A DNA stretch of 64,000 nucleotides from Prosthecobacter debontii (GCA_945860295.1 CAMAQH010000015.1:36289-100288); one strand, 5' to 3'. Shown: positions 55,300 to 64,000, counted from the first letter of the stretch. Notes: generated by a model from the letters alone, not told the origin. Made by a program: numbers and translations.

Positions 55300-55407
55300 C
55301 CTTGATTCTCAACAAATTAAGGTGGTGCGCTATAATTCACAAGGCGGCCTGGAGTTAGCCTGTTGTCCTAACGGCGAGATTGCTCGTGCAATTAACACTT
55401 TATTTTC

Positions 55408-56556
55408 GTGTCCAGCACTGACATCAAAGCCGTCGTGCAAACCGTCTCCAACACCAAACGCCCGCAATGGCGCATCCTGCATTCTGAAGCTTCCAGCGGC
55501 TGGGGCGGGCAGGAACACCGTGTGATGGCTGAGCTTTCTGGTTTTCAAAATCGCGGGTGCTCCGTGTGGCTGCTAGCTCATGCGCAGAGTCAGATTCTGC
55601 CACGTGCCGCAGCGGCGGGCATGAATGTGCGCACTTGTGCCTTTGATCGCCGACTGCTGCCGCTGGATGCGGTGCGGCTGGCCCTGTGGCTGCGGCGTGA
55701 ACGCATCCAGGTCGTGAATACTCATAGTTCGCGAGATGGCTGGCTGCTCGGCATCGCCGCAAGGCTGGCGCAAGTGCCGCTTTTGATCCGCAGCCGTCAT
55801 ATCGACGTGAGTTATCCGAACCCAAGAGTCAGCCACCATGCGTTTACTACCTTTGCGGATCATGTGCTGACGACGAGCCAGAAGATCACGGATCACTTTC
55901 AGCAAATTTTCCATCTCAGGGACGACCAAATCACCACGCTACCGACGGGGATTGATGTGCTGCGGTTTCACCCCGATGGCCCGCAAGCGGAACTGCCCGT
56001 CCAGCGCGGGCCGGGTGCGCCACCAGTGATTGGCATGGTTTCCGTGCTGCGCTCGTGGAAGGGGCACGCACTGTTCTTTGACGCAATCCGAGAAATCCGC
56101 TCGGCGGGCCGGGATTTTCAGTTTGTAGTCGTGGGCGGCGGTGCAGCGGTGGAGAACTATCAAGCTTTAGCCCAAAAGCATGGTGTAGCGGACAGCGTGC
56201 ATTTTACCGGGCACCGTGAAGATGTGCCTGAGCTACTGCGTGCGCTGGACGTTCTCTGCATTCCCTCCATCCGGCATGAAGGCGTGCCGCAAATTGGATT
56301 GCAAGCACTGGCCTGTGGCACGGCGGTGGTGGGCAGTGACTGTGGCGGCATTCCTGAAATCATTCAGGAGGGTAAAACCGGACGCATCTTCGCGACGGGT
56401 GATGTGAAGGCCTTCGCCGCGCGGATTATCGAAGCCATCGACCACTCAGAAAACACTCAATGGATGAGCCAGGAAGGCCGCCGCATGGTCGAGCAGCGCC
56501 ACAGCCTAGAATTCATGCTGGATCGGCTGGCGGAGATTTATCAGCGCTATCTTTAG
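55408..56556 (+). CDS. Glycosyltransferase family 4 protein
   Basis: A 382-residue GT-B enzyme starting with GTG. The N-terminal domain has SSGWGGQEHRVM near residue 30; the C-terminal domain has GMVSVLRSWKGHALFFDAI, VVVGGGAAVENY, VHFTGHREDVPELLRALDVLCIPS and the nucleotide-sugar-binding HEGVPQIGLQALACG. The second Glu of the usual EX7E motif is Gln here. It probably adds a hexose to a surface glycan. Convergent with the O-antigen ligase gene; no terminator is seen between them. Confidence 0.88.
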   Translation: MSSTDIKAVVQTVSNTKRPQWRILHSEASSGWGGQEHRVMAELSGFQNRGCSVWLLAHAQSQILPRAAAAGMNVRTCAFDRRLLPLDAVRLALWLRRERIQVVNTHSSRDGWLLGIAARLAQVPLLIRSRHIDVSYPNPRVSHHAFTTFADHVLTTSQKITDHFQQIFHLRDDQITTLPTGIDVLRFHPDGPQAELPVQRGPGAPPVIGMVSVLRSWKGHALFFDAIREIRSAGRDFQFVVVGGGAAVENYQALAQKHGVADSVHFTGHREDVPELLRALDVLCIPSIRHEGVPQIGLQALACGTAVVGSDCGGIPEIIQEGKTGRIFATGDVKAFAARIIEAIDHSENTQWMSQEGRRMVEQRHSLEFMLDRLAEIYQRYL

Positions 56557-56605
56557 TGGTAAAAGCAGGCCAGATGAACGTTTGCTTTTCGCTGCGCACG
56601 ATGAT

Positions 56606-57982
56606 TCAAAGATTAATGAGAATGTAATCCCAAATATAAAAAATTAAATAAGTCCCGCATAATGCAATGACTGCATCAACCACGGAAGGTTTAGTCAATG
56701 AATACTTAAAGATCATATTCTGAGCACTTGTTGATTGTGTGCGCTGATCTGCTAGCCAAGAGGTCATAGGGGGCAACTGCCAAGCCGGGATTTCTTGAGG
56801 TTCTTCAAGATTTTCGTTCAATTCCTTATTCAGAAGAGCTAAGCGGTGATAGGCTCCAATTGCTGCCATGAACAGGAAAAATTCAGTATGATAAGCTCTG
56901 TCTATCATCCAATTTGAAATAATGTAAGAGATAATAAGGGTGAATAAGCACTGCTGACATCGCCTCAATTCATCATCCATTGGCTTTGCACGCAAAAGTG
57001 TACGAACTCCAAGCCATAGAATACCTACATATAAAAACATGCCAGGATAACCAAGATCTGCACCGAGCTTAACATATGAGCTGTGAGTGGCCTTTGGCAT
57101 CCAAATCTTTTGCCACTTAATAATCGCATGAAATGTTTTCCAGCCTTCTCCGGTAAAATGATTTTGAACGGCAATTTTAGCTTGATCCCAAGCCAACAAT
57201 CGACCTTGAATTCCTTCATCTGAACGCATACTCCCCATTGTCTCCATACGCGGCATGAGACTTATCGCGGCACCCCCACCAGCTAAGGCAGCAGAAAGAA
57301 GCAGAATTTGCACAAACTTCGACTTACCGAAACTGTAGGACAACACGATAGAGACAAATCCGGCTACGACCGCTCCTTTTGACTCGGTTTGATACACTGC
57401 TGAGAAGCATACCATAACGATCCCTGCGGCTAAAATTTTCCGCCCAATACTTTTCTTCCAGAAGTATAGGAAGTACGCCAGAGGAATGGCTGTGATTAAA
57501 GTATGGCCCAAAGCGTTTGGATTGTTGTGCATCCAAGTTCCAAGGGCCAGTCTTCCCTGCATGGATTCTGTCATCGCTCTTGCCCCAGTTATGTCCCATC
57601 CTATGATGCTTAGCACGCCAAAGGCCGCCAGTGTGAAAACTGCCCACATCCAAGTTTTTAAATAAATGTGAAGCCTAGTAACGCTACTCAGCGCTTGAAC
57701 CGTGACAAAGTAAAATGCGAAAAGCGAGAATGCATCTTTGAATGTCGCCGAGGGGTCTGAAGATGTGTAAACGACATAAGCATAGTAGGCGAGCATACCC
57801 CAATCATGGGGCGTTCGTAAAAAATCTAATTTAATACCCAGACTGCGAGAACGTTGAATCATCGTCGCAAAAGCAACCAGCATGATGGGTGTCACAATTC
57901 CTACACCGTTTAATGCTGCTATCCAGTCCTGCGGACGGATAAAATATACCAAAAGCACCAGAAGCGCTGATTTGAAATCCAT
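56606..57982 (-). CDS. O-antigen ligase-family membrane protein (Wzy/WaaL-like)
   Basis: A 458-residue integral membrane protein with about eleven to twelve helices and a large periplasmic loop around WDITGARAMTESMQGRLALGTWMHNNPNALG and DEGIQGRLLAWDQAKIAVQNHFTGEGWKTFHAI, matching the O-antigen ligase/polymerase and exosortase-associated O-glycosylation ligase families. It would polymerise or transfer a glycan on the periplasmic side. Base composition is visibly more AT-rich than the neighbours, suggesting transfer. It shares its strand with the methyltransferase upstream. Confidence 0.82.
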   Translation of the reverse strand: MDFKSALLVLLVYFIRPQDWIAALNGVGIVTPIMLVAFATMIQRSRSLGIKLDFLRTPHDWGMLAYYAYVVYTSSDPSATFKDAFSLFAFYFVTVQALSSVTRLHIYLKTWMWAVFTLAAFGVLSIIGWDITGARAMTESMQGRLALGTWMHNNPNALGHTLITAIPLAYFLYFWKKSIGRKILAAGIVMVCFSAVYQTESKGAVVAGFVSIVLSYSFGKSKFVQILLLSAALAGGGAAISLMPRMETMGSMRSDEGIQGRLLAWDQAKIAVQNHFTGEGWKTFHAIIKWQKIWMPKATHSSYVKLGADLGYPGMFLYVGILWLGVRTLLRAKPMDDELRRCQQCLFTLIISYIISNWMIDRAYHTEFFLFMAAIGAYHRLALLNKELNENLEEPQEIPAWQLPPMTSWLADQRTQSTSAQNMIFKYSLTKPSVVDAVIALCGTYLIFYIWDYILINL

Positions 57983-58016
57983 GGAATTCTAGAAAATCAA
58001 GTGGTTACAGTCAATT

Positions 58017-58862
58017 TCAGGAATATTGCTTGTGGGCTACCAAAATGACGTTGTTCAAGCACCTTCTAGCTAGACGCACTGCCAACGCGCGCGGTAAAAA
58101 AGCTAAACAGGACTCCAAAGCCAAAATTATGCAGTGAACTAATCCATGACTTCTTCTCGTCTTTCCTCTCCAGTATGGCTGCACTTTTTTGAATCCAGCC
58201 TCGTGCAGGGCTTTTTCAAGAGCGCGATAACTCCATTCTCGAAGATGAAAGGTTTGCAGTTTAAAGCCGAAATGTCGGGAAACGTCATGCGGTCCAGACG
58301 CCTCATGTGGCGTGCTCAGCACATAAACCCCGCAGTCACCTAGGATTCGAGCTACTTCTGAAAGATGCAATGGAACATCTTCAGGATGCATGTGCTCTAG
58401 GACCTGATAGCTGAAGGCCACGTCAATACTTCCATGCTTCAGAGGCACTGAAAGCCCGTCGTGATGCTGCCAATGAAAATTCTTGGGTAAATCCTCATCA
58501 GCACCTGACTGCACGCATACCTCCAGTGCTATAACCCTACTTTCAGGAACGGTGCGTGCAACGGTCTTGGACAAAGCTCCAGAGCCTGCGCCAAATTCAA
58601 CCATAGAAACGCCTGGAATTAAAAAAGGACTGAGCAGCCGAAGCTGACTTGTGATACTTCGTTTGGAAGCCTCCTTATCTCCTGAACGCAGCGTGCGTGG
58701 GTGCAATGGCACACGTTTATACAATTCTGAATAAAGCTCAGAAACAAGAGTCATGCGTTCCTCCCGAGTGCTATGCCGCAGACGAGTAGCGAGTTCGCGC
58801 TCGACTTCAAAGTGCAGACGTAACTGCTCACGTGCCTCTTGAATGCTTGGTAGAGATGCCAT
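58017..58862 (-). CDS. SAM-dependent methyltransferase
   Basis: A 281-residue class I methyltransferase. The Rossmann-like core has MVEFGAGSGALSKTVARTVPESRVIALEV near residues 87-115 and the methyltransferase-11 loop VAFSYQVLEHMHPEDVPLHLSEVARIL near 155. The C-terminus is hydrophobic (VHCIILALESCLAFLPRALAVRLARR), possibly membrane-contacting. It lies 34 bp upstream of the O-antigen ligase gene, so it probably methylates a surface sugar or lipid intermediate. Confidence 0.8.
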   Translation of the reverse strand: MASLPSIQEAREQLRLHFEVERELATRLRHSTREERMTLVSELYSELYKRVPLHPRTLRSGDKEASKRSITSQLRLLSPFLIPGVSMVEFGAGSGALSKTVARTVPESRVIALEVCVQSGADEDLPKNFHWQHHDGLSVPLKHGSIDVAFSYQVLEHMHPEDVPLHLSEVARILGDCGVYVLSTPHEASGPHDVSRHFGFKLQTFHLREWSYRALEKALHEAGFKKVQPYWRGKTRRSHGLVHCIILALESCLAFLPRALAVRLARRCLNNVILVAHKQYS

Positions 58863-59309
58863 ATTGTATTCTATCTATCACTAGAAAAAATAGTCTGAAC
58901 ACTGAACTTCAGTCTAACTCTAGTAGCCACTCCTTATCACTCTTGACGGTCAAAACAAGATTGTTATTTACTCTATTAACTGGAACGCTGCGATTGAAAT
59001 AGGTCGTTTTGAGCTGCAAAGTCGATGCGATGGGTGTTTGTTGAACACAACCCCTAATCTGCCCACCGCGCCAGACGATGCCGTTGATTTTGCATCTTTT
59101 GCTGGTGGTCGCCAACGGCTTTTAACCTCGACCTCCAAGGCGGTCACTCCGTTCGCGAGTCTCTTCAGTTTCATCGCTTAGTTGCGTCAAATCGGCTTTC
59201 TCGATCAGTCAGCTCGCGCTTAGTATTTCATCTAAGCTACGCCCAACGCAATCCATATCGCTCACACCTTCACGGCGTTTTTACTCTCGGTGATCGTTGA
59301 GGCTTCTCG

Positions 59310-59710
59310 CTTCGCTCACTGCGACTGGCTGCGCTTTGACTAGGCTTTGCACTCGATTCTGGGCTTAAGCACTTTCCGGGCGATGATGCGATCCTGCGCT
59401 TCTTTGCCCGTTTACCCAAGGCTAATATGAGCGTTATTTCGCATTTTCTGCTGGTTGCTTGCTTTGCTCAAAAAGCCGCTCAAGAGCTTCACGCTGGATC
59501 TCGACAACACGATCTTCAGCGAAGGATCGCAGCCAAAGGCTACAAACCCCGACGTCCGGGTCGCAAGACTCATAACCCTCTGCCAGCGGTGCTGGCCAAG
59601 GCTCCGTTTTTGCACCCTTGGCTGCACAGAGGCAAAACGGCATCCGAGCGCGGCGTGTAAGCTTTCCTCAAAAAGGCCTTCGCGCAGCTACCCGCTTGCT
59701 GGCGCTTGCT
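59310..59710 (+). pseudogene. Relic of an IS1380-type transposase
   Basis: Segments in several frames align with IS1380-type DDE transposases: PGDDAILRFFARLPKAN, then LKSFTLDLDNTIF, then KGYKPRRPGRKTHNPLPAVLAKAPFLHPWLHRGKTASERGV, a TAA stop, and AFLKKAFAQLPACWRL. The family signature is the LDLDSTV...GYNPKKPGRPSHHPLL block. Two or more frameshifts and at least one stop destroy it, and the C-terminal DDE part is missing. Confidence 0.75.
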
Positions 59711-59847
59711 CTGTCTGCTCTCCTGAAGCGCCAGGGCATGCGCATCAAGTGAGGAAGTAAACCTCGAGAATCAGAGGTAAGGCGAGGGTGAAAAGACATA
59801 ATACAAATTACCATAGCCACTGGATACCGTGCGGATGAAATCCCTGA

Positions 59848-60066
59848 CACCCGCCCCGCTTCTCACCGCCACTCAGCTCTGCCCACGCAAACCTACAGCA
59901 GCGCTTCACACAATTGCCCAATTCCCGGGTCGAAGGCCGCACCTTGCACCGCCTCAACGAGATGCTCATGATCACCCCGTGCTTCATGCGCGCCAAGCGC
60001 AAGCGCACCGCCCTCGATCCCTTCTACCGCACCCAGTTCATAGCTCATATCACAAACCCCTTTTGA
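59848..60066 (+). pseudogene. Unrecognised gene 3' end
   Basis: Seventy-two codons open between two stops, reading SSAHANLQQRFTQLPNSRVEGRTLHRLNEMLMITPCFMRAKRKRTALDPFYRTQFIAHITNPF. The amino-acid composition looks protein-like, but there is no start and no known family. Probably the end of a lost gene. Confidence 0.35.
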
Positions 60067-60481
60067 TACGCATGCCCTGCGCCATGAAGTGACAAGAGCC
60101 AAATGCCGCTGGTGATTCGACGCTCAAGCTTCTATTTTCAGATCAAGACTGGGAAGAATGAATCTGTGATCGAGGTGACTGTGTTTCGTCGCCTAGGCGA
60201 AGAACGGTGCGATGATGAATCACAACAATGCCGTGAGCACGCTGGAAACGCGCTTTGCTGATGCTGACGCGGAGACGCAGCGGCTGGCGTTAAGAGATGC
60301 GCGGGGGTAGGCTGAGGAGGAAGCAGCAAAACTGGGACACGGCTTCGCTGGTGACTTTGAGACGTGCTGCTCACGAAGATTAGGGAGGCAGATTTTAGAG
60401 CACTTGCTTCAGTCGGAACGAGTGCCACCAGATTCCGCCTCAAGGCGGCGCTCCGTGCGGCGCGGAGACGCTCGACGCGAA

Positions 60482-60510
60482 AAGCCCTGCGGCTTTTAAC
60501 CGCAGGGCTT
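60482..60510 (-). terminator. Terminator hairpin after the metalloprotease gene
   Basis: Perfect 11-bp stem (aagccctgcgg / ccgcagggctt) with a 7-base loop. On the minus strand only a short T-run (TTTT) follows, so strength is uncertain. It lies about 40 bp beyond the metalloprotease stop. Confidence 0.65.
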
Positions 60511-60549
60511 GATGGGAGGTTGGTTCGGCATCAGCGGAAAGTTCCATCC

Positions 60550-62565
60550 TCAAGGCGAGATGATGGAATCGCTGGTCTCGGTGTTATTAGCGGGGATATA
60601 GGGATAACCGGAGATCGTGATGTCGGTGATGGTGAAGATGAAGGTGCCGGTGCTCTTCGTGCGAGCAGAGGTGAATCCAGCATTGCCCCGGCGGCTAGTG
60701 CTCTTGGAGACGGTGCCACGGGTGAGGCCGCTCCACTGGCCGGTGACGATGGCCGCGGAGACGAGGTCGCCGCTCTGATTACGTACGGTGACGGTGGCAG
60801 TAGCCTGGGTGCCCTGCTTGCTGGTGCTACGGCTCATGGCGATTTTCGCCACATAGACGTAGTTGTTGTTTTGAACCGTGATGATGACGGTGTCGGCCAC
60901 GGAGGATAGCCCGCTGTTGTCCGCAACGACCAGGGATGCCGTGTAGGTGCCGGGAGCGGTGTAGGTATACACAGGGTTTGCAGCGGTGGAAGTGGCACCA
61001 TCGCCAAAGTCCCAGCTGTAGCTGGCGATGCTGCCATCGGAATCATAACTGCCATCGCTGGAGAAGGTGACTGTGAGCGGGGCTGTGCCAGTGGTGGGTG
61101 CGCTGTTATCGGCAACGGCGATGGGGGCGGCACCGGTGGTGGGAATGACGCTGCCGGTGAGGCTGAACTGACCAAGGCTGCCGTAGTCGTTGTAAGCGGT
61201 GGTGGGATCACCAGTGCCGATACCATCGACAGCTAGATAGTAAGTGCCTTGGTCGAGGGTGGCGCTGAGCGTGGCACCCATTGTGGTGGGATTGGCGAAG
61301 GTGACTAGGGTGCCGAAGCCATCATAAAGAGCGAGTTGAATGTCGAGATTTGGCGAAAGGGCGACGGGTGTGGCGGTGAAGCTGACGGGGCCGGCTCCTG
61401 TGGTGAAGGCGAAGAGGTCGGCATCGATAAGGCGCTCGATGATGCCACTGGCTGTGGGACTGTTACCACTGAGAGGCGTGGCGGAGGCGATGGTGTCGCC
61501 ATGAGCATCCGCACGGTAACCGCAGATATTTGAAATCATGGCGGTATCGTCCTGCAGGTTGTTAGGGTAGGGATACTCCCCTTTGCTCCATTGGACGACA
61601 TCCGCATAGTAGCCAACACCCATGATAGGGGCCCAGTTGGCATGGCCTTGGTAGTAACCGACAGCGGCGACCGTATCATGGGCGACCTGGCCATCGTGGC
61701 TGAGATTGAAGGTGTGTCCGGCCTCATGGCTGGTGGCTTCGGAGGTATATTTGGCATTGCCGTTGCCGAGCTGGGAGGTGAAGACGAAGCAGGGCGTGTC
61801 GGAGTTCCAGGTGAAAGAATTCAAGTACGCGACACCGCCGGCACCGGCACCGTACCAGTCGTAGCTGCTGCCGCCGATGCAGACGCGGACGCCGAACTGG
61901 GTGTCGGAACTGGTGGTTTTCCGCAGAGCTTCGACACCAGGGTCCTCCGTGGTGACATCCACATCGAATGGTGCGTAGTCCTCGGTGACGTGCTGCCAGA
62001 TGGACAGGATGTTGTCGAGTTCTGTTGTAGAGAAACTTGTGCTGACAGTGCTGTCGTTTGTATAGGGCAGGGTGACGATGTCGGCACCACCAGTGAAGTT
62101 ACTGTTCCAGATGGTGCCTGAAGTGGTATGGCCGTTGAAGTCAAGGTAGATGACCTTTGAAGCACCTGGCTTGCTATGGAGGAGGAAAGCATCCACCGCC
62201 GTGATAGCAGAGGTGCCGGACGTAACAGTGGTGGTTGCAGCCTTTGCAACGGCGTTTTGCAGGGGCAGGAGGCCGTCGCAAACATAGTGTAAACGACCTT
62301 GACGGTCCATGCGCAGCGTTCGGTCCTGCTGGCAGATGGCACGCAGTTCGTCCTCGGAATGATCATACCAGGCAGCGACCTGCGGCAGCCGTGAACCAAG
62401 GGCGGCCGGGATCTCAGCTCCACGGCTAATGCGATTGAACGCCTGCCCGGGAAAGGCTTCCCCACGCCGATTTGTCTGTGCTTGAACTAGGCCGGTGACG
62501 GTGAGCATTGAGCCCGCGAATAAAACAGTGGAGAAGATGCGGAGGTAAGCTGGATGGGACATCAT
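60550..62565 (-). CDS. Secreted metzincin-type metalloprotease with PKD domain
   Basis: A 671-residue protein: signal peptide (LRIFSTVLFAGSMLTVTGLVQAQ); catalytic domain with the zinc motif HEAGHTFNLSH at residues 280-290 (HExxHxxxxxH, with Asn where metzincins usually have Gly) and a Met-turn candidate (WAPIMGVGYY); a pre-peptidase-like C-terminal domain around residues 360-460 (IDADLFAFTTGAGPVSF, LALYDGFGTLV); a PKD domain near residues 485-565 (PLTVTFSSDGSYDSDGSIASYSWDFGDG); and a C-terminal beta domain. Likely degrades proteins outside the cell. ATG 62562 is an alternative start. Confidence 0.85.
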   Translation of the reverse strand: MMSHPAYLRIFSTVLFAGSMLTVTGLVQAQTNRRGEAFPGQAFNRISRGAEIPAALGSRLPQVAAWYDHSEDELRAICQQDRTLRMDRQGRLHYVCDGLLPLQNAVAKAATTTVTSGTSAITAVDAFLLHSKPGASKVIYLDFNGHTTSGTIWNSNFTGGADIVTLPYTNDSTVSTSFSTTELDNILSIWQHVTEDYAPFDVDVTTEDPGVEALRKTTSSDTQFGVRVCIGGSSYDWYGAGAGGVAYLNSFTWNSDTPCFVFTSQLGNGNAKYTSEATSHEAGHTFNLSHDGQVAHDTVAAVGYYQGHANWAPIMGVGYYADVVQWSKGEYPYPNNLQDDTAMISNICGYRADAHGDTIASATPLSGNSPTASGIIERLIDADLFAFTTGAGPVSFTATPVALSPNLDIQLALYDGFGTLVTFANPTTMGATLSATLDQGTYYLAVDGIGTGDPTTAYNDYGSLGQFSLTGSVIPTTGAAPIAVADNSAPTTGTAPLTVTFSSDGSYDSDGSIASYSWDFGDGATSTAANPVYTYTAPGTYTASLVVADNSGLSSVADTVIITVQNNNYVYVAKIAMSRSTSKQGTQATATVTVRNQSGDLVSAAIVTGQWSGLTRGTVSKSTSRRGNAGFTSARTKSTGTFIFTITDITISGYPYIPANNTETSDSIISP

Positions 62566-62773
62566 TTTGAATTTAGATCCTCATGCAAAACCTCCAAGAT
62601 GCAAGGTAGTGGTGAATTTTCTTCATCACACGATGGCGGAGTTTTCATCGCATCGGGCCATCCTTGACTCTGAGTGCTTGTCATTGGCTCTCTCGAGTCT
62701 GTTTAACGGGCTTTTTCCTGACCTGTGTGCTGGACTCTCTGAGGTGCAACGGATTATTGGACCAAAGACTCCC

Positions 62774-63685
62774 TTAATTTAGGGGTTGGTTATGGGTTTG
62801 GGTTTCAAACTGATTTGGGGTGAGGTATCCGAGAGCGGAGTGTTTGCGTTGATGATTGTAGTAGCCTTCGATGTATTCGAAGAGTTCCAGCCGAGCATCA
62901 GTGGCATCTTCAAAACAGCCGCCCTGAAGCATCTCACGCTTGAGGGTGCCCATGAAGGATTCCGTCCAGGCGTTATCATACGGATTGGCTCGTGCGGACA
63001 TGCTTTGGCGCAGACCAGCACGTTCCAAAACCGAGCGGAATGCACCGCTGCCGTACTGGCTGCCGCGGTCGCTATGGAAGATGGCTCCCCGCGCTGCTGG
63101 CCGCGCCTGTAAGGCCTGCTCCAGGGCATGGACGACGAGTTCCGCCCGCATGTGCGTGGCCAGATTCCAACCCACAATACGGCGTGAGCTCAAGTCAATG
63201 ACCACGGCGAGGTAAAGCCAGCTTGTGGAGGTGGGGATGAAAGTGATGTCCCCAGCCCAAGCTTGATCAGGCTTTTGAGGCAGAGACTCGCTAGCCAGCA
63301 GGTTTGCACAAGGCCGATCCGCTCGGCCATCACTGGTTTTGGGCTGGAAGTTCTTCGGCTGGATAGCCAGCAGTTGCCTCTGCTTCATGATCCGGCGCAG
63401 TCTGGAGGGAGCACACACGACGTCATGATCGCCGAGTTTCTGATGGATCCTGCGGTAGCCGTAACGGCGACGATTGCGTTTAAAAATCTCTTCAATGAGC
63501 CTGCCCATGCGGACATCTTCATGATGGCTGGGAGTGATCTCTGCCGCGTGATAGAAGCTGCTGCGAGGCAGTCTCATGGCCTGGCAAACCTGGCGGATGC
63601 TGCCGCCTGTCTGTGACTGGAGTTGAAGAATCATCTGGCGGGTCTCGACGGGGTTTGCGTGCCGAGGATGACAGCGGCCTTTTTT
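62774..63685 (-). CDS. IS3-family transposase OrfB (integrase domain)
   Basis: The product is entered by frameshift from orfA. It contains an HTH_21 segment (HHEDVRMGRLIEEIFKRNRRRYGYRRIHQKL) and the DDE integrase core: Asp in WAGDITFIPT, Asp in IFHSDRGSQYGS, and Glu in AWTESFMGTLKREM, with the YYNHQRKHSALGYLTPNQFE ending typical of IS3 proteins. Its frame is open up to 63826, but the extra N-terminal part is not protein-like, so translation most likely enters at the slippery site 63679-63685. Confidence 0.88.
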   Translation of the reverse strand, partial: KKGRCHPRHANPVETRQMILQLQSQTGGSIRQVCQAMRLPRSSFYHAAEITPSHHEDVRMGRLIEEIFKRNRRRYGYRRIHQKLGDHDVVCAPSRLRRIMKQRQLLAIQPKNFQPKTSDGRADRPCANLLASESLPQKPDQAWAGDITFIPTSTSWLYLAVVIDLSSRRIVGWNLATHMRAELVVHALEQALQARPAARGAIFHSDRGSQYGSGAFRSVLERAGLRQSMSARANPYDNAWTESFMGTLKREMLQGGCFEDATDARLELFEYIEGYYNHQRKHSALGYLTPNQFETQTHNQPLN

Positions 63686-63954
63686 AAAATGTCGTTCTCC
63701 ATCCGCAGGTGGGTGATCTCGGCGCGCAACCGGCGCAGCTCGTCCGCTTCGCCCACCTCGCCTACGGCTCGGAGGGCTGCACTGCCGAGCTGCGCCGGTT
63801 GGTCTGAGCTTGCAGGCTGCACCCATCGGTAAAGGATGCTGGTGCCCACACCGAACTCTTCTGCGAGCTGGGGCACCGTTTTACCAAGATTGAAGAGATC
63901 AATGATCTGCGCTTTGAAATCACTGCTGTAACGTTTTCGGAGGGTTGTTTTCAT
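63631..63954 (-). CDS. IS3-family transposase OrfA
   Basis: A 107-residue protein with a helix-turn-helix (RYSSDFKAQIIDLFNLGKTVPQLAEEFGVGTSILYRWV) and a C-terminal leucine-zipper-like segment (ADELRRLRAEITHLRMENDILKKAAVIL). This is the HTH_Tnp_1 OrfA of the IS3 family. It binds the element's ends. The slippery heptamer in its 3' part leads into OrfB. Confidence 0.9.
   Translation of the reverse strand: MKTTLRKRYSSDFKAQIIDLFNLGKTVPQLAEEFGVGTSILYRWVQPASSDQPAQLGSAALRAVGEVGEADELRRLRAEITHLRMENDILKKAAVILGTQTPSRPAR
63679..63685 (-). promoter_or_regulatory. Programmed -1 frameshift heptamer of the IS3 element
   Basis: Minus-strand AAAAAAG, the classic slippery site of IS150/IS911-type elements, at the codons DILKK of orfA. 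A -1 slip here joins orfA to the orfB frame and gives the full transposase. Confidence 0.85.
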
Positions 63955-64000
63955 GCTGCTTATTCCCTTATCTCCTGGTCCAACATTCTAGCGCACCTCA

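Larger units (their letters stand above)
58863..60549. other. Gene-poor stretch of relics
   Basis: About 1.7 kb without an intact gene. It holds a short open frame of unknown origin on the minus strand (58909-59115), an IS1380-type transposase relic (about 59310-59710), an unrecognised gene end (59848-60066), and a further interrupted fragment near 60211-60420 (FADADAETQRLALRDARG, stop, AEEEAAKLGHGFAGDFE). A CCGCCTC-AAGGCGG palindrome lies near 60436-60450. Together they look like the graveyard of several insertions. Confidence 0.6.
62757..63983 (-). mobile_element. IS3-family insertion sequence
   Basis: An element of about 1.23 kb with overlapping orfA and orfB. Its ends share the inverted terminal bases TTGGACCA (62757-62764; complement at 63976-63983). 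A target duplication could not be identified with confidence. It looks intact and may be active; it lies 192 bp beyond the metalloprotease start. Confidence 0.8.

Overview
The window looks like chromosomal DNA of a Verrucomicrobiota bacterium, most likely Verrucomicrobiales (Prosthecobacter-like). This rests on four loci of the planctomycete/verrucomicrobial families DUF1549/DUF1553, DUF1501 and DUF1588/DUF1585 (haem-binding CxxCH proteins), many secreted beta-propeller, Ig-like and PKD proteins, and the style of the housekeeping genes (lepA, argS, rpsO-pnp, tmRNA, PII). The genus is inference. There is no rRNA and no CRISPR array. One tRNA (Arg-ACG), one tmRNA and one intact IS3-type element are present.

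Layout. 1-9.2 kb: the 3' end of a DUF1588/DUF1585 protein, a B12-binding radical SAM protein, an AvtA-like aminotransferase, then a minus-strand run of sugar-related and secreted proteins (Kelch protein, zinc-ribbon protein, TIM-barrel sugar isomerase, SMP-30-like protein, esterase) with a RelE-type toxin-antitoxin pair inside it. 9.2-14.8 kb: lepA, an Ig-like surface protein, a VOC protein, a coiled-coil membrane protein, and a PII gene with a good sigma-54 promoter match and a strong terminator. 14.9-18.7 kb: a four-gene plus-strand operon with an EboC-like UbiA prenyltransferase and an EboD-like dehydroquinate synthase. 18.7-23.1 kb: DegT aminotransferase, argS and a cation/proton antiporter. 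23.1-24.2 kb: a wrecked porin pseudogene and a paired palindromic repeat (REPIN-like). 24.2-27.6 kb: a DUF1501 plus DUF1549/DUF1553 operon. 27.8-29.4 kb: tRNA-Arg followed by a HigBA pair and gene fragments, a possible small integration hotspot.

29.6-37.5 kb: a lipoamide-dehydrogenase-like flavoprotein, an orphan DUF1549/DUF1553 protein, a second REPIN-like pair, and a 1082-residue protein with 14 near-identical 56-residue beta-propeller repeats. 37.5-40.7 kb: a DUF4143 ATPase lying between two identical 95-bp copies of the 3' end of an AraC gene, then that AraC gene, a large dyad-symmetric operator region, and a divergent PEP-hydrolase-family TIM-barrel gene. 40.7-49.2 kb: esterase, DUF423 protein, another DUF1549/DUF1553 protein, a pseudopilin with a Pro/Gly-rich tail, a cardiolipin synthase and a large secreted SGNH-like protein. 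49.2-55.3 kb: pnp, rpsO, a GHL10 glycosidase, an RsmB-like methyltransferase and ssrA. 55.4-58.9 kb: a surface-polysaccharide group (glycosyltransferase, O-antigen ligase, methyltransferase), part of it AT-rich. 58.9-60.5 kb: gene relics including an IS1380-type transposase. 60.5-64 kb: a secreted PKD-domain metalloprotease and an IS3 element with an A6G frameshift site.

No single unmistakably new system is visible. The strongest leads are the reduced ebo-type operon, the AraC/PEP-hydrolase locus with its unusual operator and duplicated 3' end, the double-propeller protein, and the REPIN-like repeats with no visible transposase partner.
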